Shown one piece after another: positions 21,935 to 31,494 of a stretch of DNA of 34,361 nt. Positions within the stretch are counted from its first letter, which is position 1; each line of letters starts with the position of its first letter. The position numbers and the translations under genes are program-made. A model generated the notes under the pieces. That model saw only the letters and a program-made list of their open reading frames with translations. It was not told the origin of the DNA and ran no database searches. The stretch comes from Pseudonocardia sp. (GTDB lineage: Bacteria; Actinomycetota; Actinomycetes; Mycobacteriales; Pseudonocardiaceae): assembly GCF_029263155.1 (NCBI RefSeq), contig NZ_JAJCYB010000025.1:1-34361 (forward strand), given 5' to 3'.

Positions 21935-23377
21935 GTGCACGACAGTGGCGGTCGCGGGCCCGGTGACATCGGGTTGCCCCTCGGGTTGCGGGTCGCGCTC
22001 GACCGCCGCACCCGCCGCGTCGACGACGGGGCGGTGCTGCTCGGCGGGGCGCCGCCGCGGATGCTGCACCTCGCCCCGGCGGCCCGGGCGCTGCTCGCCC
22101 GCGGCGGGGAGTTCACCGTCACCGGCCCGACCGAGCGCGCGCTGGCGCGCAGGCTCATCGACGTCGGCATCGCGCACCCCACCGGTGGGGCGCCGGGCCC
22201 GGGCGCGGCCGAGGTCACCGTGGTCGTCCCGGTCAAGGACCGGGCCGGTGGTCTCGCGCGGCTGCGGGCGGCCCTGCCGGCCGGGGTGGCGGTCGTGGTC
22301 GTCGACGACGGGTCGGCCGATCCCGCGGCGATCCGCGCCGCCGCGGGTGACGCGCGCGTGCTGCGCCACGCCGTGTCCCGCGGGGCGTCGGCGTCGCGCA
22401 ACGCCGGGCTCGCCGCCGCGACCACGACGCTGGTGGCGTTCCTCGACTCCGACGTGGTGCCCGAGCCGGGCTGGCTGGAGCCGCTGCTGGCGGCCTTCGC
22501 GGACCCGGCCGTCGGGCTGGCGGCGCCGCGGATCGTGGGGCTCGCCCCGATCAGCGGCTGGCTGGGCCGCTACGAGGCCGTGCACTCGTCGCTGGACCTG
22601 GGTCCGGACCCGGCGCTGATCGTCCCCCGCTCCCGGGTGGCCTACGTGCCCAGCGCGGCGATGCTGGTGCGACGCGACGCCGCGGGCGCCGGGTTCGACG
22701 AGCAGATGCACGTCGCCGAGGACGTCGATCTGGTCCTGCGGATGCACGCGGCGGGCTGGCGCCTGCGTTACGTGCCCGCGGCGCGGGTGGCGCACGACCA
22801 CCGCACCGGCCTGCGCGCGTGGTGGCTGCGCAAGTGCGACTACGGCACGGGCGCGGCACCGCTGTCGTTGCGGCACAAGGGATCCGTGCCCCCGATGGTG
22901 CTGAGCCCGACCTCGGCCGCGGTGGCCGCGCTGACGCTGGTCGCGCGGCCGTGGGCGGTGCCGGCGGCCGCCGCCGTCGGCGCGCTGGCCGTGGAGCGGC
23001 TCGCGCCGAAGCTGCGCGTGCGGCGGCCCCGGGTCACGGCCTGGCGGCTCGTCGGGCTCGGGGCCGCCGGGGGTGTCTCGCAGACCGCCGACGCCGTGAC
23101 CCGCCACTACTGGCCGCTCTCGCTGGCCGCCTGCCTGGTCTCGCGGCGCGCCCGGCGCACGGTGGCGGCGGTGGCGCTGGCCGAGGGGGCGCTCGACTGG
23201 TGGCAGCACCGCGACCGGGACGCGCGGGTGCGCCCGCAGCCCCTCCCGCATTGGCTCGCCCACCGCCTCGACGATCTCGCCTACGGCGCAGGCCTCTGGA
23301 TCGGCGCCGTACGCCATCGCACCCTCGCTCCGCTGCGACCGGCCGGGCCGTCCGTCCGGGTTGGTCCAAACGGATGA
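21935..23377 (+). CDS. mftF: Mycofactocin glycosyltransferase MftF (GT2 family)
   Basis: The 480-residue protein starts at the GTG at 21935. An N-terminal MftB-like segment (LRVALDRRTRRVDDGAVLLGG) is followed by the GT2 domain (about 90-320): VTVVVPVKDRAGGL, VVVVDDGSADP, ASASRNAGLAAATTTLVAF with LDSDVVPEPGW as the DxD, and MHVAEDVDLVLRM as the acceptor-side ED motif. The C-terminal part has hydrophobic stretches (VAALTLVARPWAVPAAAAVG) that suit membrane association. It adds beta-1,4-linked glucose units to the premycofactocin. It has its own promoter region because the phosphatase gene interrupts the operon. Confidence 0.96.
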   Translation: MHDSGGRGPGDIGLPLGLRVALDRRTRRVDDGAVLLGGAPPRMLHLAPAARALLARGGEFTVTGPTERALARRLIDVGIAHPTGGAPGPGAAEVTVVVPVKDRAGGLARLRAALPAGVAVVVVDDGSADPAAIRAAAGDARVLRHAVSRGASASRNAGLAAATTTLVAFLDSDVVPEPGWLEPLLAAFADPAVGLAAPRIVGLAPISGWLGRYEAVHSSLDLGPDPALIVPRSRVAYVPSAAMLVRRDAAGAGFDEQMHVAEDVDLVLRMHAAGWRLRYVPAARVAHDHRTGLRAWWLRKCDYGTGAAPLSLRHKGSVPPMVLSPTSAAVAALTLVARPWAVPAAAAVGALAVERLAPKLRVRRPRVTAWRLVGLGAAGGVSQTADAVTRHYWPLSLAACLVSRRARRTVAAVALAEGALDWWQHRDRDARVRPQPLPHWLAHRLDDLAYGAGLWIGAVRHRTLAPLRPAGPSVRVGPNG

Positions 23378-23656
23378 TAAATTCGGTGTGTGCCGTCCGA
23401 TTCTGCGACGGGTATTGCGGATCGGTTCCGCTTCAGCGGATTCGACACTCCTGACGTCAGTCGACGCCCTGGTGTGGCCTCCCAGGGGTCGTGGTCCGCC
23501 AGGGTCGGCTACCTTGCACCGCTCGATGATCAGCGGTGTGATGTGCTCGCCGCCACAAAGGTGTGATCGGCACCGGAGCGCACCACCACAGCCTCCGGTC
23601 AGTCCCCGGAAGTCCTGCGCGGCGGAAAGTCGGCGCTGCGGTTGAGGAGAAGACTC
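23378..23656 (+). promoter_or_regulatory. Leader and promoter region of the cox operon
   Basis: The 279-base gap holds an AT-richer start (AAACGGATGATAAATTC), the palindrome CTGACGTCAG (23451-23460), and the imperfect repeat CCGCTTCAGCGG just upstream. A GAGGAGAAG ribosome-binding site precedes the coxS ATG. No gene or RNA motif is recognised. The promoter is probably in this region; its exact position cannot be fixed. Confidence 0.5.
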
Positions 23657-24175
23657 ATGGCACAGGTCCGGGTCACCGTCGACGGCGTGAACTACGCCGA
23701 CGACGTCGAGCCCCGTACGTTGTTGGTCCACTATCTGAGGGAGCAGGTCGGGAAGACCGGCACCCTGGTCGGTTGCGACACCAGCAACTGCGGCGCCTGC
23801 ACGGTGCATCTGAACGGTCAGAGCGTGAAGAGCTGCTCGGTGCTGGCCGTGCAGGCCGACGGCGCCGAGGTCACCACCATCGAGGGCATCGCCCGCGACG
23901 GCCAGCTGCACCCCGTGCAGGAGGCCTTCAACGAGAAGCACGCCCTGCAGTGCGGCTACTGCACGCCGGGCATGATCATGCAGGCGATCGACCTGCTGGG
24001 CGACAACCCCGACCCCGACGAGCACGAGGTCCGCGAGGGCATCGAGGGCAACCTCTGCCGGTGCACGGGCTACCAGAACATCGTCCGGGCGGTGCAGTCC
24101 GCGGCCCAGAAGATGAAGCCGGGCGCGCACGCCCAGACCGACGCCCCGGTCTCCGTGGCCGGAGGAGGCAACTAG
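23657..24175 (+). CDS. coxS: Small (2Fe-2S) subunit of a CO-dehydrogenase-like Mo hydroxylase
   Basis: The 172-residue protein has an ATG at 23657 behind GAGGAGA. The plant-type [2Fe-2S] motif is [17 protein letters not shown] (residues about 38-54), with a fourth Cys in VKSCSVLA. The C-terminal four-helix domain carries the second cluster ([10 protein letters not shown] and [13 protein letters not shown]). These clusters pass electrons from the Mo site in CoxL to the FAD in CoxM. The S-L-M gene order fits form II enzymes; the stop touches the coxL start directly. Confidence 0.95.
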   Translation: MAQVRVTVDGVNYADDVEPRTLLVHYLREQVGKTGTLVGCDTSNCGACTVHLNGQSVKSCSVLAVQADGAEVTTIEGIARDGQLHPVQEAFNEKHALQCGYCTPGMIMQAIDLLGDNPDPDEHEVREGIEGNLCRCTGYQNIVRAVQSAAQKMKPGAHAQTDAPVSVAGGGN

Positions 24176-26656
24176 ATGACTGCGACCGCCGATCCCACCA
24201 CGCTCGAGTTCGGCAAGGCGCGCACCCGCAAGGAGGACGCGCGCCTCATCACCGGACGCACCAAGTTCACCGACGCGATCAACCTGCCCGGCATGCTGTA
24301 CCTGCACGTCGTGCGCTCCCCGCTGGCCCACGCCACGATCACCGGTATCGACGCGGAGGCGGCGCGTTCGGCGCCCGGCGTCATCGGCGTCTACACCGCG
24401 GCCGACCTGGGTGTCGAGGCCGTCGGCCTGCCGTGCGCCTGGCCGATCACGCCCGACATGAAGGCCCCGCAGCGTCCGCTGCTCGCCACCGGCACCGTGC
24501 ACTTCGCCGGTGAGGGCGTCGCCGTGGTGCTCGCCCGCTCCGCCGCCGAGGCGCGCGACGCGGCCGACCTCGTCGAGGTCGACTACGAGCCGCTGGAGCC
24601 CGTCCTCGACATGGAGGACGCGATCAAGGAGGGTGCCACGCTGGTCCACCCGGACCTGGGCACCAACGAGAACGCCACCTGGGTCTTCGACTCCGGCGCC
24701 GCGGGCACCGGCAACAGCGTCGACGAGGCGATCGCCGCCGCCGAGGCCGACCCGGACTCGATCGTCCTGCGGCGCCGCTTCATCCAGCAGCGCCTGATCC
24801 CCGCGTTCATGGAGCCGCGCGCGTGCGTCGTCGACCCGACCGGTGAGCAGATCACGGTCTGGGCCGCCACGCAGGTGCCGCACATCCTGCGCACCATGAC
24901 CACCGTGACGCTGGGGGTCCCGGAGTCCAAGCTGCGCGTCATCGCCCCCGACGTGGGTGGCGGCTTCGGCGGCAAGATCGGCGTGCTGCCCGAGGAGATG
25001 CTCTGCGTCGCCCTCGCGCAGAAGACCGGCAAGCCGATCAAGTGGAACGAGACCCGCTCGGAGTCCCTGCTCGCGGCGCACCACGGCCGCGACCAGATCC
25101 AGGACCTGACGATGACGGCCAAGAAGGACGGCACGATCACCGGGTTCGACGTCCACCTGCTTGCCGACATGGGCGCCTACCTCGGCCTCGTCGGCCCGGG
25201 TGTCCCGATCCTCGGCGCGTTCATGTTCAACGCGATCTACAAGATCCCGGCGCTGAAGTTCACCTGCACCAACGTGTTCACCACGAAGACGCTGACCGAC
25301 GCCTACCGCGGCGCCGGCCGCCCGGAGGCCACGTTCGGCATCGAGCGGATGATGGACGAGCTCGCGGTCGAGCTCGGCATCGAGCCGATGGAGCTGCGCA
25401 AGAAGAACTGGATCTCCCACGAGGAGTTCCCGTTCACCACGGTGGTCGGGCTCACCTACGACTCGGGCAACTACGAGCAGGCCACCGCGCAGGCGATGGA
25501 GGCCTTCGACTACGCGGGCCTGCGCCGCGAGCAGGAGGAGCGCCGCGCGAGCGGTGACCCCGTCCAGCTCGGCATCGGCATCTCGACGTTCACCGAGATG
25601 TGCGGCCTCGCGCCCTCGCGCGTGCTCGGCTCGCTGTCCTACGGCGCGGGCGGCTGGGAGGCCGCGAGCATCCGGATGCTGGCCACCGGCAAGGTCGAGG
25701 TCATCACCGGCGCGTCCGCCCACGGGCAGGGCCACGAGACGGCGTTCAGCCAGATCGTCGCCGACCAGCTCGGCGTGCCGTTCGAGGACGTCGAGATCCT
25801 GCACGGCGACACGCAGATCTCGCCGAAGGGCCTCGACACCTACGGCTCCCGCTCGCTGGTCGTCGGCGGCATCGCGATCGTCAAGGCGGCGGAGAAGGTC
25901 GTCGCCAAGGCCAAGAAGATCGCGGCGCACCTGCTGGAGGCCTCCGAGGACGACATCGAGTTCTCGGGCGGCACGTTCAGCGTCAAGGGCACCGACAAGG
26001 GCAAGGCCATCCAGGAGATCGCGTTCGCCGCGTTCATGGCGCACGACTATCCCGAGGACATGGAGCCCAACCTCGACGCCGACGCGGTCTACGACCCGGA
26101 GAACTTCTCGTTCCCGCACGGCACGCACCTCGCCGCCGTCGAGATCGACACCGACACCGGTCGCGTCAACCTGCGCAAGTACGTCTGCGTCGACGACATC
26201 GGCACCGTCGTCAACCCGCTGATCGTGGAGGGCCAGGTGCACGGCGGTCTCGCCCAGGGCATCGCGCAGGCCCTGTTCGAGGAGGCCAACTACGACGAGC
26301 AGGGCACGCTCGTCAACGGCACGTTCGTCGACTACACCCTGCCCTCCGCGTCGGACCTGCCCAGCTTCGACACCTCCACGGTGTCCACGCCGGCCACGTC
26401 GAACCCGCTGGGTGTCAAGGGCGTCGGCGAGGCGGGCACCATCGCCTCGACGCCGGCCATCGTCAACGCCGTCATCGACGCGGTACGCCACCTCGGCGTG
26501 ACCAACGTCGAGATGCCCTGCACCTCGCAGCGCGTCTGGCGGGCGATCCAGGACGCCAAGGGCAACACCACCCAGGAGACCCCGATCGACACCCACTCCC
26601 CGGGTGCCGGCCTGGGCTCGATCGACCCGAACAACCCCCAGGGGGAGGTCCAGTGA
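24176..26656 (+). CDS. coxL: Large (Mo-cofactor) subunit, form II CoxL-like
   Basis: The 826-residue protein starts at the ATG at 24176, right after the coxS stop. The active-site loop reads [10 protein letters not shown] (near residue 378), the form II signature; true form I CO dehydrogenases have AYxCSFR with the Cu-binding Cys. Mo-cofactor contacts include [10 protein letters not shown] and [11 protein letters not shown]; the catalytic Glu is in GVKGVGEAG near residue 757. Form II enzymes are xanthine-oxidase-family hydroxylases whose CO activity is doubtful; aldehydes or heterocycles are possible substrates. Beside an alcohol dehydrogenase and the mycofactocin locus, an aldehyde substrate is attractive but unproven. 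The gene overlaps coxM by four bases. Confidence 0.93.
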   Translation: MTATADPTTLEFGKARTRKEDARLITGRTKFTDAINLPGMLYLHVVRSPLAHATITGIDAEAARSAPGVIGVYTAADLGVEAVGLPCAWPITPDMKAPQRPLLATGTVHFAGEGVAVVLARSAAEARDAADLVEVDYEPLEPVLDMEDAIKEGATLVHPDLGTNENATWVFDSGAAGTGNSVDEAIAAAEADPDSIVLRRRFIQQRLIPAFMEPRACVVDPTGEQITVWAATQVPHILRTMTTVTLGVPESKLRVIAPDVGGGFGGKIGVLPEEMLCVALAQKTGKPIKWNETRSESLLAAHHGRDQIQDLTMTAKKDGTITGFDVHLLADMGAYLGLVGPGVPILGAFMFNAIYKIPALKFTCTNVFTTKTLTDAYRGAGRPEATFGIERMMDELAVELGIEPMELRKKNWISHEEFPFTTVVGLTYDSGNYEQATAQAMEAFDYAGLRREQEERRASGDPVQLGIGISTFTEMCGLAPSRVLGSLSYGAGGWEAASIRMLATGKVEVITGASAHGQGHETAFSQIVADQLGVPFEDVEILHGDTQISPKGLDTYGSRSLVVGGIAIVKAAEKVVAKAKKIAAHLLEASEDDIEFSGGTFSVKGTDKGKAIQEIAFAAFMAHDYPEDMEPNLDADAVYDPENFSFPHGTHLAAVEIDTDTGRVNLRKYVCVDDIGTVVNPLIVEGQVHGGLAQGIAQALFEEANYDEQGTLVNGTFVDYTLPSASDLPSFDTSTVSTPATSNPLGVKGVGEAGTIASTPAIVNAVIDAVRHLGVTNVEMPCTSQRVWRAIQDAKGNTTQETPIDTHSPGAGLGSIDPNNPQGEVQ

Positions 26657-27504
26657 TCCCGTCCAAGTTCGACTACGTCAAGCCGGCGTCGGTCGCCGAG
26701 GCGGTGCAGGCACTCGCCGACGGCGGGGACGACGCCAAGATCCTGGCCGGTGGCCAGAGCCTGATCCCGGTGCTCCGGCTGCGCCTCGCGGCGCCGTCGG
26801 TGGTCATCGACCTGGGCGGGATCGCGGAGCTCCGCGGTATCCGCGAGGACGGCGACCACATCGCGATCGGGGCGATGACCAGCTACTACGACATCGTCCG
26901 CGACGACCTGGTGAGCCAGCACGTCGCGCTGCTCGCCCAGGCGACCGAGACGGTGGCCGACAACCAGGTGCGACACCGCGGCACGCTGGGCGGCTCGCTC
27001 GCCCACGCCGACCCCGCGGGCGACCTGGGTGCCCCGGCGCTCGCGCTCGACGCGCAGATGGTGATCGCGGGGGCCTCGGGCACCCGCACGGTGACGGCGG
27101 CGGAGTTCTTCGTCGACTACTTCACCACCGCCATCGGCGAGGGCGAGATCCTCACCGAGATCCGGTTCCCGAAGTACACCGGGTGGGGCAGCCACTACGA
27201 GAAGTTCAACCGCACGGCGCAGGCCTGGTCGATGTGTGCGGTCGCGGCGGCCATCAAGGTCGACGGCGGCAGCATCTCGCAGGCCCGCGTCGGGCTGACG
27301 AACATGGGCACCACGCCGATCCGCGCTACCGGCGTGGAGCAGGCGCTGGTCGGCCAGCCGGCCACGGCCGACGCGGTGCGTGCCGCGGCGGAGCGTGCGA
27401 CGGAGGGCACGGCGGCTCCGAGTGACGCCGACGCCGCCGCGGACTACCGTGAGCACCTGGCCAAGGTGCTCACCGGCCGTGCGGTGCTGGCCGCCGCGGG
27501 CTGA
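26653..27504 (+). CDS. coxM: Medium (FAD-binding) subunit of the CO-dehydrogenase-like enzyme
   Basis: The 283-residue protein starts at a GTG overlapping coxL. FAD-binding motifs AGGQSLIPVLRLRL (about 32-45) and TLGGSLAHADPAGD (about 112-125) are intact; the C-terminal CO_deh_flav_C-like domain begins near residue 175 (HYEKFNRTAQAWSMCAVAA). It receives electrons from CoxS and reduces a quinone or other acceptor. A long hairpin follows the stop and precedes coxG. Confidence 0.95.
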   Translation: MIPSKFDYVKPASVAEAVQALADGGDDAKILAGGQSLIPVLRLRLAAPSVVIDLGGIAELRGIREDGDHIAIGAMTSYYDIVRDDLVSQHVALLAQATETVADNQVRHRGTLGGSLAHADPAGDLGAPALALDAQMVIAGASGTRTVTAAEFFVDYFTTAIGEGEILTEIRFPKYTGWGSHYEKFNRTAQAWSMCAVAAAIKVDGGSISQARVGLTNMGTTPIRATGVEQALVGQPATADAVRAAAERATEGTAAPSDADAAADYREHLAKVLTGRAVLAAAG

Positions 27505-27521
27505 CGCTCGGTTCCGAATTC

Positions 27522-27558
27522 ACAGACGCCCGTCCCGGCCACCGGGGCGGGCGTCTGT
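27522..27558 (+). terminator. Hairpin between coxM and coxG (terminator or attenuator)
   Basis: A 17-bp stem (27522-27538 with 27542-27558, one G-U pair, loop CCA) lies 17 bases after the coxM stop and 17 before the coxG start. No U-tract follows. It may lower coxG relative to coxSLM or stabilise the upstream mRNA. Confidence 0.65.
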
Positions 27559-27575
27559 CTCGTGAGGGAGATCCC

Positions 27576-28352
27576 ATGCAGTTGGAGAACAAGTTCACGA
27601 TCGAGGCACCCATCGAGAAGGCGTGGGTCGCGCTGAACACGCCCGACATGATCGCGCCGTGCTTCCCGGGTGCGACGCTCACGGAGTACGAGGGCGACTC
27701 GTTCACCGGCACCGTGAAGGTGAAGCTCGGCCCGATCTCGCTGACCTACAAGGGCAAGGGCACCTACGTCGACCGCGACGACGCCAACCACACGGTCAAG
27801 ATCGAGGCCAGCGGCCGCGACTCGCGGGGCAACGGCACGGCCAGCGCCACGGTCACCGGCACGATGGTCGCCGACGGCCCGAACTCCACCGCCGTCACGA
27901 TGGTCACCGACATGCAGATCACCGGGCGACCGGCGCAGTTCGGCCGCGGCGTGATGTCCGACGTCGCCGACAAGATCATCGGTCAGTTCGCGGGCTGCGT
28001 GGCGAAGAAGCTGGCTCCCGAGGAGTCGGCTCCCGAGCCGGCTCCCGCCCCCGGTGGATCCGCACCGTCCGCGGCCGCGGGCAGTGCCAACGGCGCGACC
28101 AACGGGTCGGGCGCCACCGCGGCCGCCACCGCCACCGCGGCCGGACCGTCGCTGGCCTCGACCCCGGCGTCGTCCGGCGTCACGGCGACGTCTCCGGCCA
28201 ACCGCCCGGCCGGTCCGATGAAGAGCGACATCGACGCGATCGACCTGCTCGACACGGCGGGGGCACCGGTGATCAAGCGTCTCGCCCCGGTCATCGGCGG
28301 TGCGCTGCTGCTGCTGGTCATCCTGCTGGTGCGGCGCGGCCGCTCCAGCTGA
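27576..28352 (+). CDS. coxG: CoxG-family SRPBCC protein, tail-anchored
   Basis: The 258-residue protein has an ATG at 27576 behind GTGAGGGAG. Residues about 1-148 form the CoxG SRPBCC domain (MQLENKFTIEAPIEKAW, CFPGATLTEYEGD, GPISLTYKGKGTY, MSDVADKIIGQFAGCVAKKL). A Pro/Ala/Thr-rich linker (about 150-215) leads to one C-terminal membrane helix (VIGGALLLLVILLVRRGRSS), so the globular domain sits on the inner face of the membrane. CoxG proteins have been reported to help CO dehydrogenase reach menaquinone, which suits this anchor. Confidence 0.92.
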   Translation: MQLENKFTIEAPIEKAWVALNTPDMIAPCFPGATLTEYEGDSFTGTVKVKLGPISLTYKGKGTYVDRDDANHTVKIEASGRDSRGNGTASATVTGTMVADGPNSTAVTMVTDMQITGRPAQFGRGVMSDVADKIIGQFAGCVAKKLAPEESAPEPAPAPGGSAPSAAAGSANGATNGSGATAAATATAAGPSLASTPASSGVTATSPANRPAGPMKSDIDAIDLLDTAGAPVIKRLAPVIGGALLLLVILLVRRGRSS

Positions 28353-28388
28353 GCGATCCGGGCGGGCCGTCGCCCGCTCGGTCGGCCC

Positions 28389-28421
28389 ACCCCGGCCCGG
28401 TCTGCCCGACCGGGCCGGGGT
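28389..28421 (+). terminator. Terminator after coxG
   Basis: A 14-bp GC-rich stem (28389-28402 with 28408-28421) with a short loop is followed by TTT, the best intrinsic-type terminator in the window, 36 bases after the coxG stop. Confidence 0.7.
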
Positions 28422-28640
28422 TTCGCGCGCCGAATCGCGCCTCGCGCGCCGCCAGCGGCGCGCGAGACGCAGTTGCATGCGCGAGACGCAGTTGCATGCG
28501 CGAGACGTGGTCGGGTGCGCGAGACGCGGTCGGCCCCGGACCAGGCCGGGGTGGCCGCGTGGTCCGGGGTTCTCGCGCGCCGGACCGCGCCTCGCGCGCC
28601 GCCGGCAGTGCGCGAGACGCGGCGGGGTGCGCGAGTAGGG
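28421..28640. repeat. GCGCGAGAC tandem-repeat island between coxG and thiG
   Basis: Four 19-base units starting GCGCGAGAC lie at 28460-28478, 28479-28497 (identical, GCGCGAGACGCAGTTGCAT), 28498-28516 and 28517-28535. A larger block (28421-28470) is repeated with changes at 28570-28620 (CGCGCGCC, CGCGCCTCGCGCGCCGCC, GCGCGAGACGC). No gene is supported here. The units have no unique spacers, so this is not a CRISPR array. Confidence 0.8.
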
Positions 28641-28661
28641 CGTCCGGCGCACGGTGACCTG

Positions 28662-29639
<978 letters not shown>

Positions 29640-29640
<1 letters not shown>

Positions 29641-30698
29641 CACGCCACCTCCTCCACCTCGCGCAGCAGCCCGAGCACCGTGTCGGCCGTCACGGGGGCG
29701 AGCAGCATCCCGTTGCGGCCGTGCCCGGTGGCGACGAGCAGCCCGTCCGGCCCGACCGCGTCCACCAGGGGCAGGTTGTCCGCGCAGCTGGGACGCAGGC
29801 CCGCGGCCGACTCGACCAGCGCGTACTCGGCGATCCCCGGTAGGACCCGTTCGGCGTCGCGGAGCAGGTCGCGCACCCCGGCGACCGTGGTGTCGGTGTC
29901 GAAACCGACCTCCGTCTGCGTGGCGCCGACCACCAGCCCACCGCCCTCGCGCGGCACCATGTACACCGGACGCCCGTCCACCAGCGCGCGCACCGTGCGG
30001 CGGGGCGGTGGGAACGCGCCCGGCCGGTGCGCGAGTCGCAGGATCTCGCCCTTCACCGGACGTACCAGGCCCCGCAGCGCGGGGTGCAGGGCAGAGGAGT
30101 GGGCGCCCGCCGCGACGAGGACCACCTCGGCGGGACGGTCGTGGCCGCCCGCGCAGCGGACCCCCGTGACGCGTGCCCCGTCGTCGAGCACACAGGTGAC
30201 GGCCTGGCTCACGAAGCGGGCCCCGGCCTGCTCCGCCGCCTCGCGCAGCGCGCCGAGCAGCTCCCGGTTGTCGACGGAGAGATCGCCGGGGACCGACAGG
30301 CCACCGCGCACCTCGGGCCCGAGAGCGGGCTCCAGTCGACGCAGCGCACGCCCGGTGAGCCGCTCGACGGCTCGACCCGTGCGGGCCAGGTGCTCGGCGA
30401 GGGAATCGAGCTCGGCCCGGTCGCCCGCGCCGGTGGCGACCACCACGGTGCCCTCGGTTCGCAGCCCGGCGCCGCCCAGCTCGGCTGCGAAGTCCGGCCA
30501 GCGCCGCAGCGACTCGACGCCCAGCTCGAGCAGCCGTTCCTCGCCCGGCCAGGCCTCCGTGAGCGGTGCCAGCATGCCGCCCGCCACCCAGGACGCCCCC
30601 GACGCGGGCGCCGGGTCGAGCACCGTGACCCGCCATCCGGCGGTGGCGGCGCGCCACGCGCAGGACAGGCCGATCACGCCCGCCCCGACGACGGTCAT
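29640..30698 (-). CDS. thiO: Glycine oxidase ThiO
   Basis: ThiO oxidises glycine to the dehydroglycine used by ThiG. The start at 30698 (MTVVGAGVIGLSCAWRAA) has GGAGG eight bases upstream; the ATG at 30713 would add five residues but has a poor site. This gives 352 residues. The FAD fingerprint GAGVIGLSC is at the N-terminus, with GASWVAGGMLAPLTEAW next, and GLRPSCADNLPLV plus ATGHGRNGMLLAP near the C-terminus, as in DAO-family flavoproteins. It is the first gene after the TPP riboswitch. Confidence 0.93.
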
Positions 30699-30724
30699 CC
30701 GTCGGTCCTCCATGAGAAACACCC

Positions 30725-30810
30725 CGCTCCCTGCGCCGGCATGACCCGGATCAGGTTCGACGGTCGGGATCCCGCGATCCCCTCTCAGCCCCTTGCCGGG
30801 GCTCCCGTGC
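30725..30810 (-). ncRNA. TPP riboswitch (THI box)
   Basis: The minus strand shows the conserved core: GGGGCTGAGAGGGG (pyrimidine-binding CUGAGA) and, after a variable hairpin, ACCTGATCCGGGTCATGCC, then GGCGCAGGGAG to close helix P1 with ACGGGAG at the 5' side. It ends about 25 bases before the thiO start, so it probably controls thiO-thiS-thiG by hiding the ribosome-binding site or by termination when TPP is abundant. Confidence 0.95.
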
Positions 30811-30841
30811 GTCACCTAGCGTCCAGCCTACGCTTCCTGCC

Positions 30842-31489
30842 ATGCCCGGACTCGACGGTGACGCGCTGCGCGAGCGGCTCGACGACGCCCGCCTCTACGT
30901 CTGCACCGGCGACCGCCCGGACCTCGCCGAGTTCGCCGACGCGGCGCTGGCCGGCGGCGTGGACATCGTGCAGCTGCGCGAGAAGGGGATCGAGGCGAGG
31001 GCCGAGCTGGTCGCGCTGGAGGTCCTGGCCGAGGCGTGCGCCCGGCACGGCGCGCTGCTGGCCGTCAACGACCGGGCCGACGTCGCGCTGGCGGCCGGCG
31101 CCGACGTCCTGCACCTCGGACAGGACGACCTGCCCGTCGGGTGGGCCCGTCGGGTCGTCGGCGACGACGTGGTGATCGGCCGGTCGTCGCACGCCTCGGA
31201 CGAGACGGCCGCGGCCGCGGGCGAGCCGGGCGTCGACTACTTCTGTGTCGGCCCGTGCTGGCCGACACCCACCAAGGCCGGCCGCCCGGCCCCCGGGCTG
31301 GAGCTGGTGCGCACGGTGGCGGCCCGCGGGCCTGCGCGGCCGTGGTTCGCGATCGGGGGCATCGACCACGACCGGCTCGACGAGGTCCTCGCGGCGGGTG
31401 CGCAGCGGATCGTGGTGGTGCGGGCCATCACCGAGGCCGACGACCCGCAGGCCGCGGCGACGGCGCTGGCCGCCCGCCTGCCGGGCTGA
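30842..31489 (+). CDS. thiE: Thiamine phosphate synthase ThiE
   Basis: The 215-residue TIM-barrel enzyme joins HMP-PP and thiazole phosphate. Motifs are complete: [71 protein letters not shown] and [16 protein letters not shown]. The start is the ATG at 30842 with no evident ribosome-binding site, suggesting a leaderless mRNA. It is divergent from thiO, only 31 bases from the riboswitch, and has no riboswitch of its own. Confidence 0.95.
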   Translation: MPGLDGDALRERLDDARLYVCTGDRPDLAEFADAALAGGVDIVQLREKGIEARAELVALEVLAEACARHGALLAVNDRADVALAAGADVLHLGQDDLPVGWARRVVGDDVVIGRSSHASDETAAAAGEPGVDYFCVGPCWPTPTKAGRPAPGLELVRTVAARGPARPWFAIGGIDHDRLDEVLAAGAQRIVVVRAITEADDPQAAATALAARLPG

Positions 31490-31494
31490 CCCGC

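Noticed and set aside
21817..22425. Long N-terminal extension of the phosphatase frame
   Set aside because: It overlaps the mftF gene on the other strand, has no domain, and leaves the conserved start region near 21816 in the middle of the protein.
21146..26596. Very long minus-strand open frame (over 1800 codons) opposite mftF and the cox genes
   Set aside because: It lies antisense to several well-identified genes, its translation is low-complexity and Arg/Gly/Val-rich with no domain, and it results from high third-position GC of the real genes.
23657..27504. Annotation as a true (form I) CO dehydrogenase
   Set aside because: CoxL has AYRGAGR rather than the Cys-containing AYxCSFR loop, and the gene order is S-L-M rather than M-S-L.
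28460..28535. Four regular repeats considered as a small CRISPR array
   Set aside because: The 19-base units abut each other without unique spacers, and no cas genes are near.
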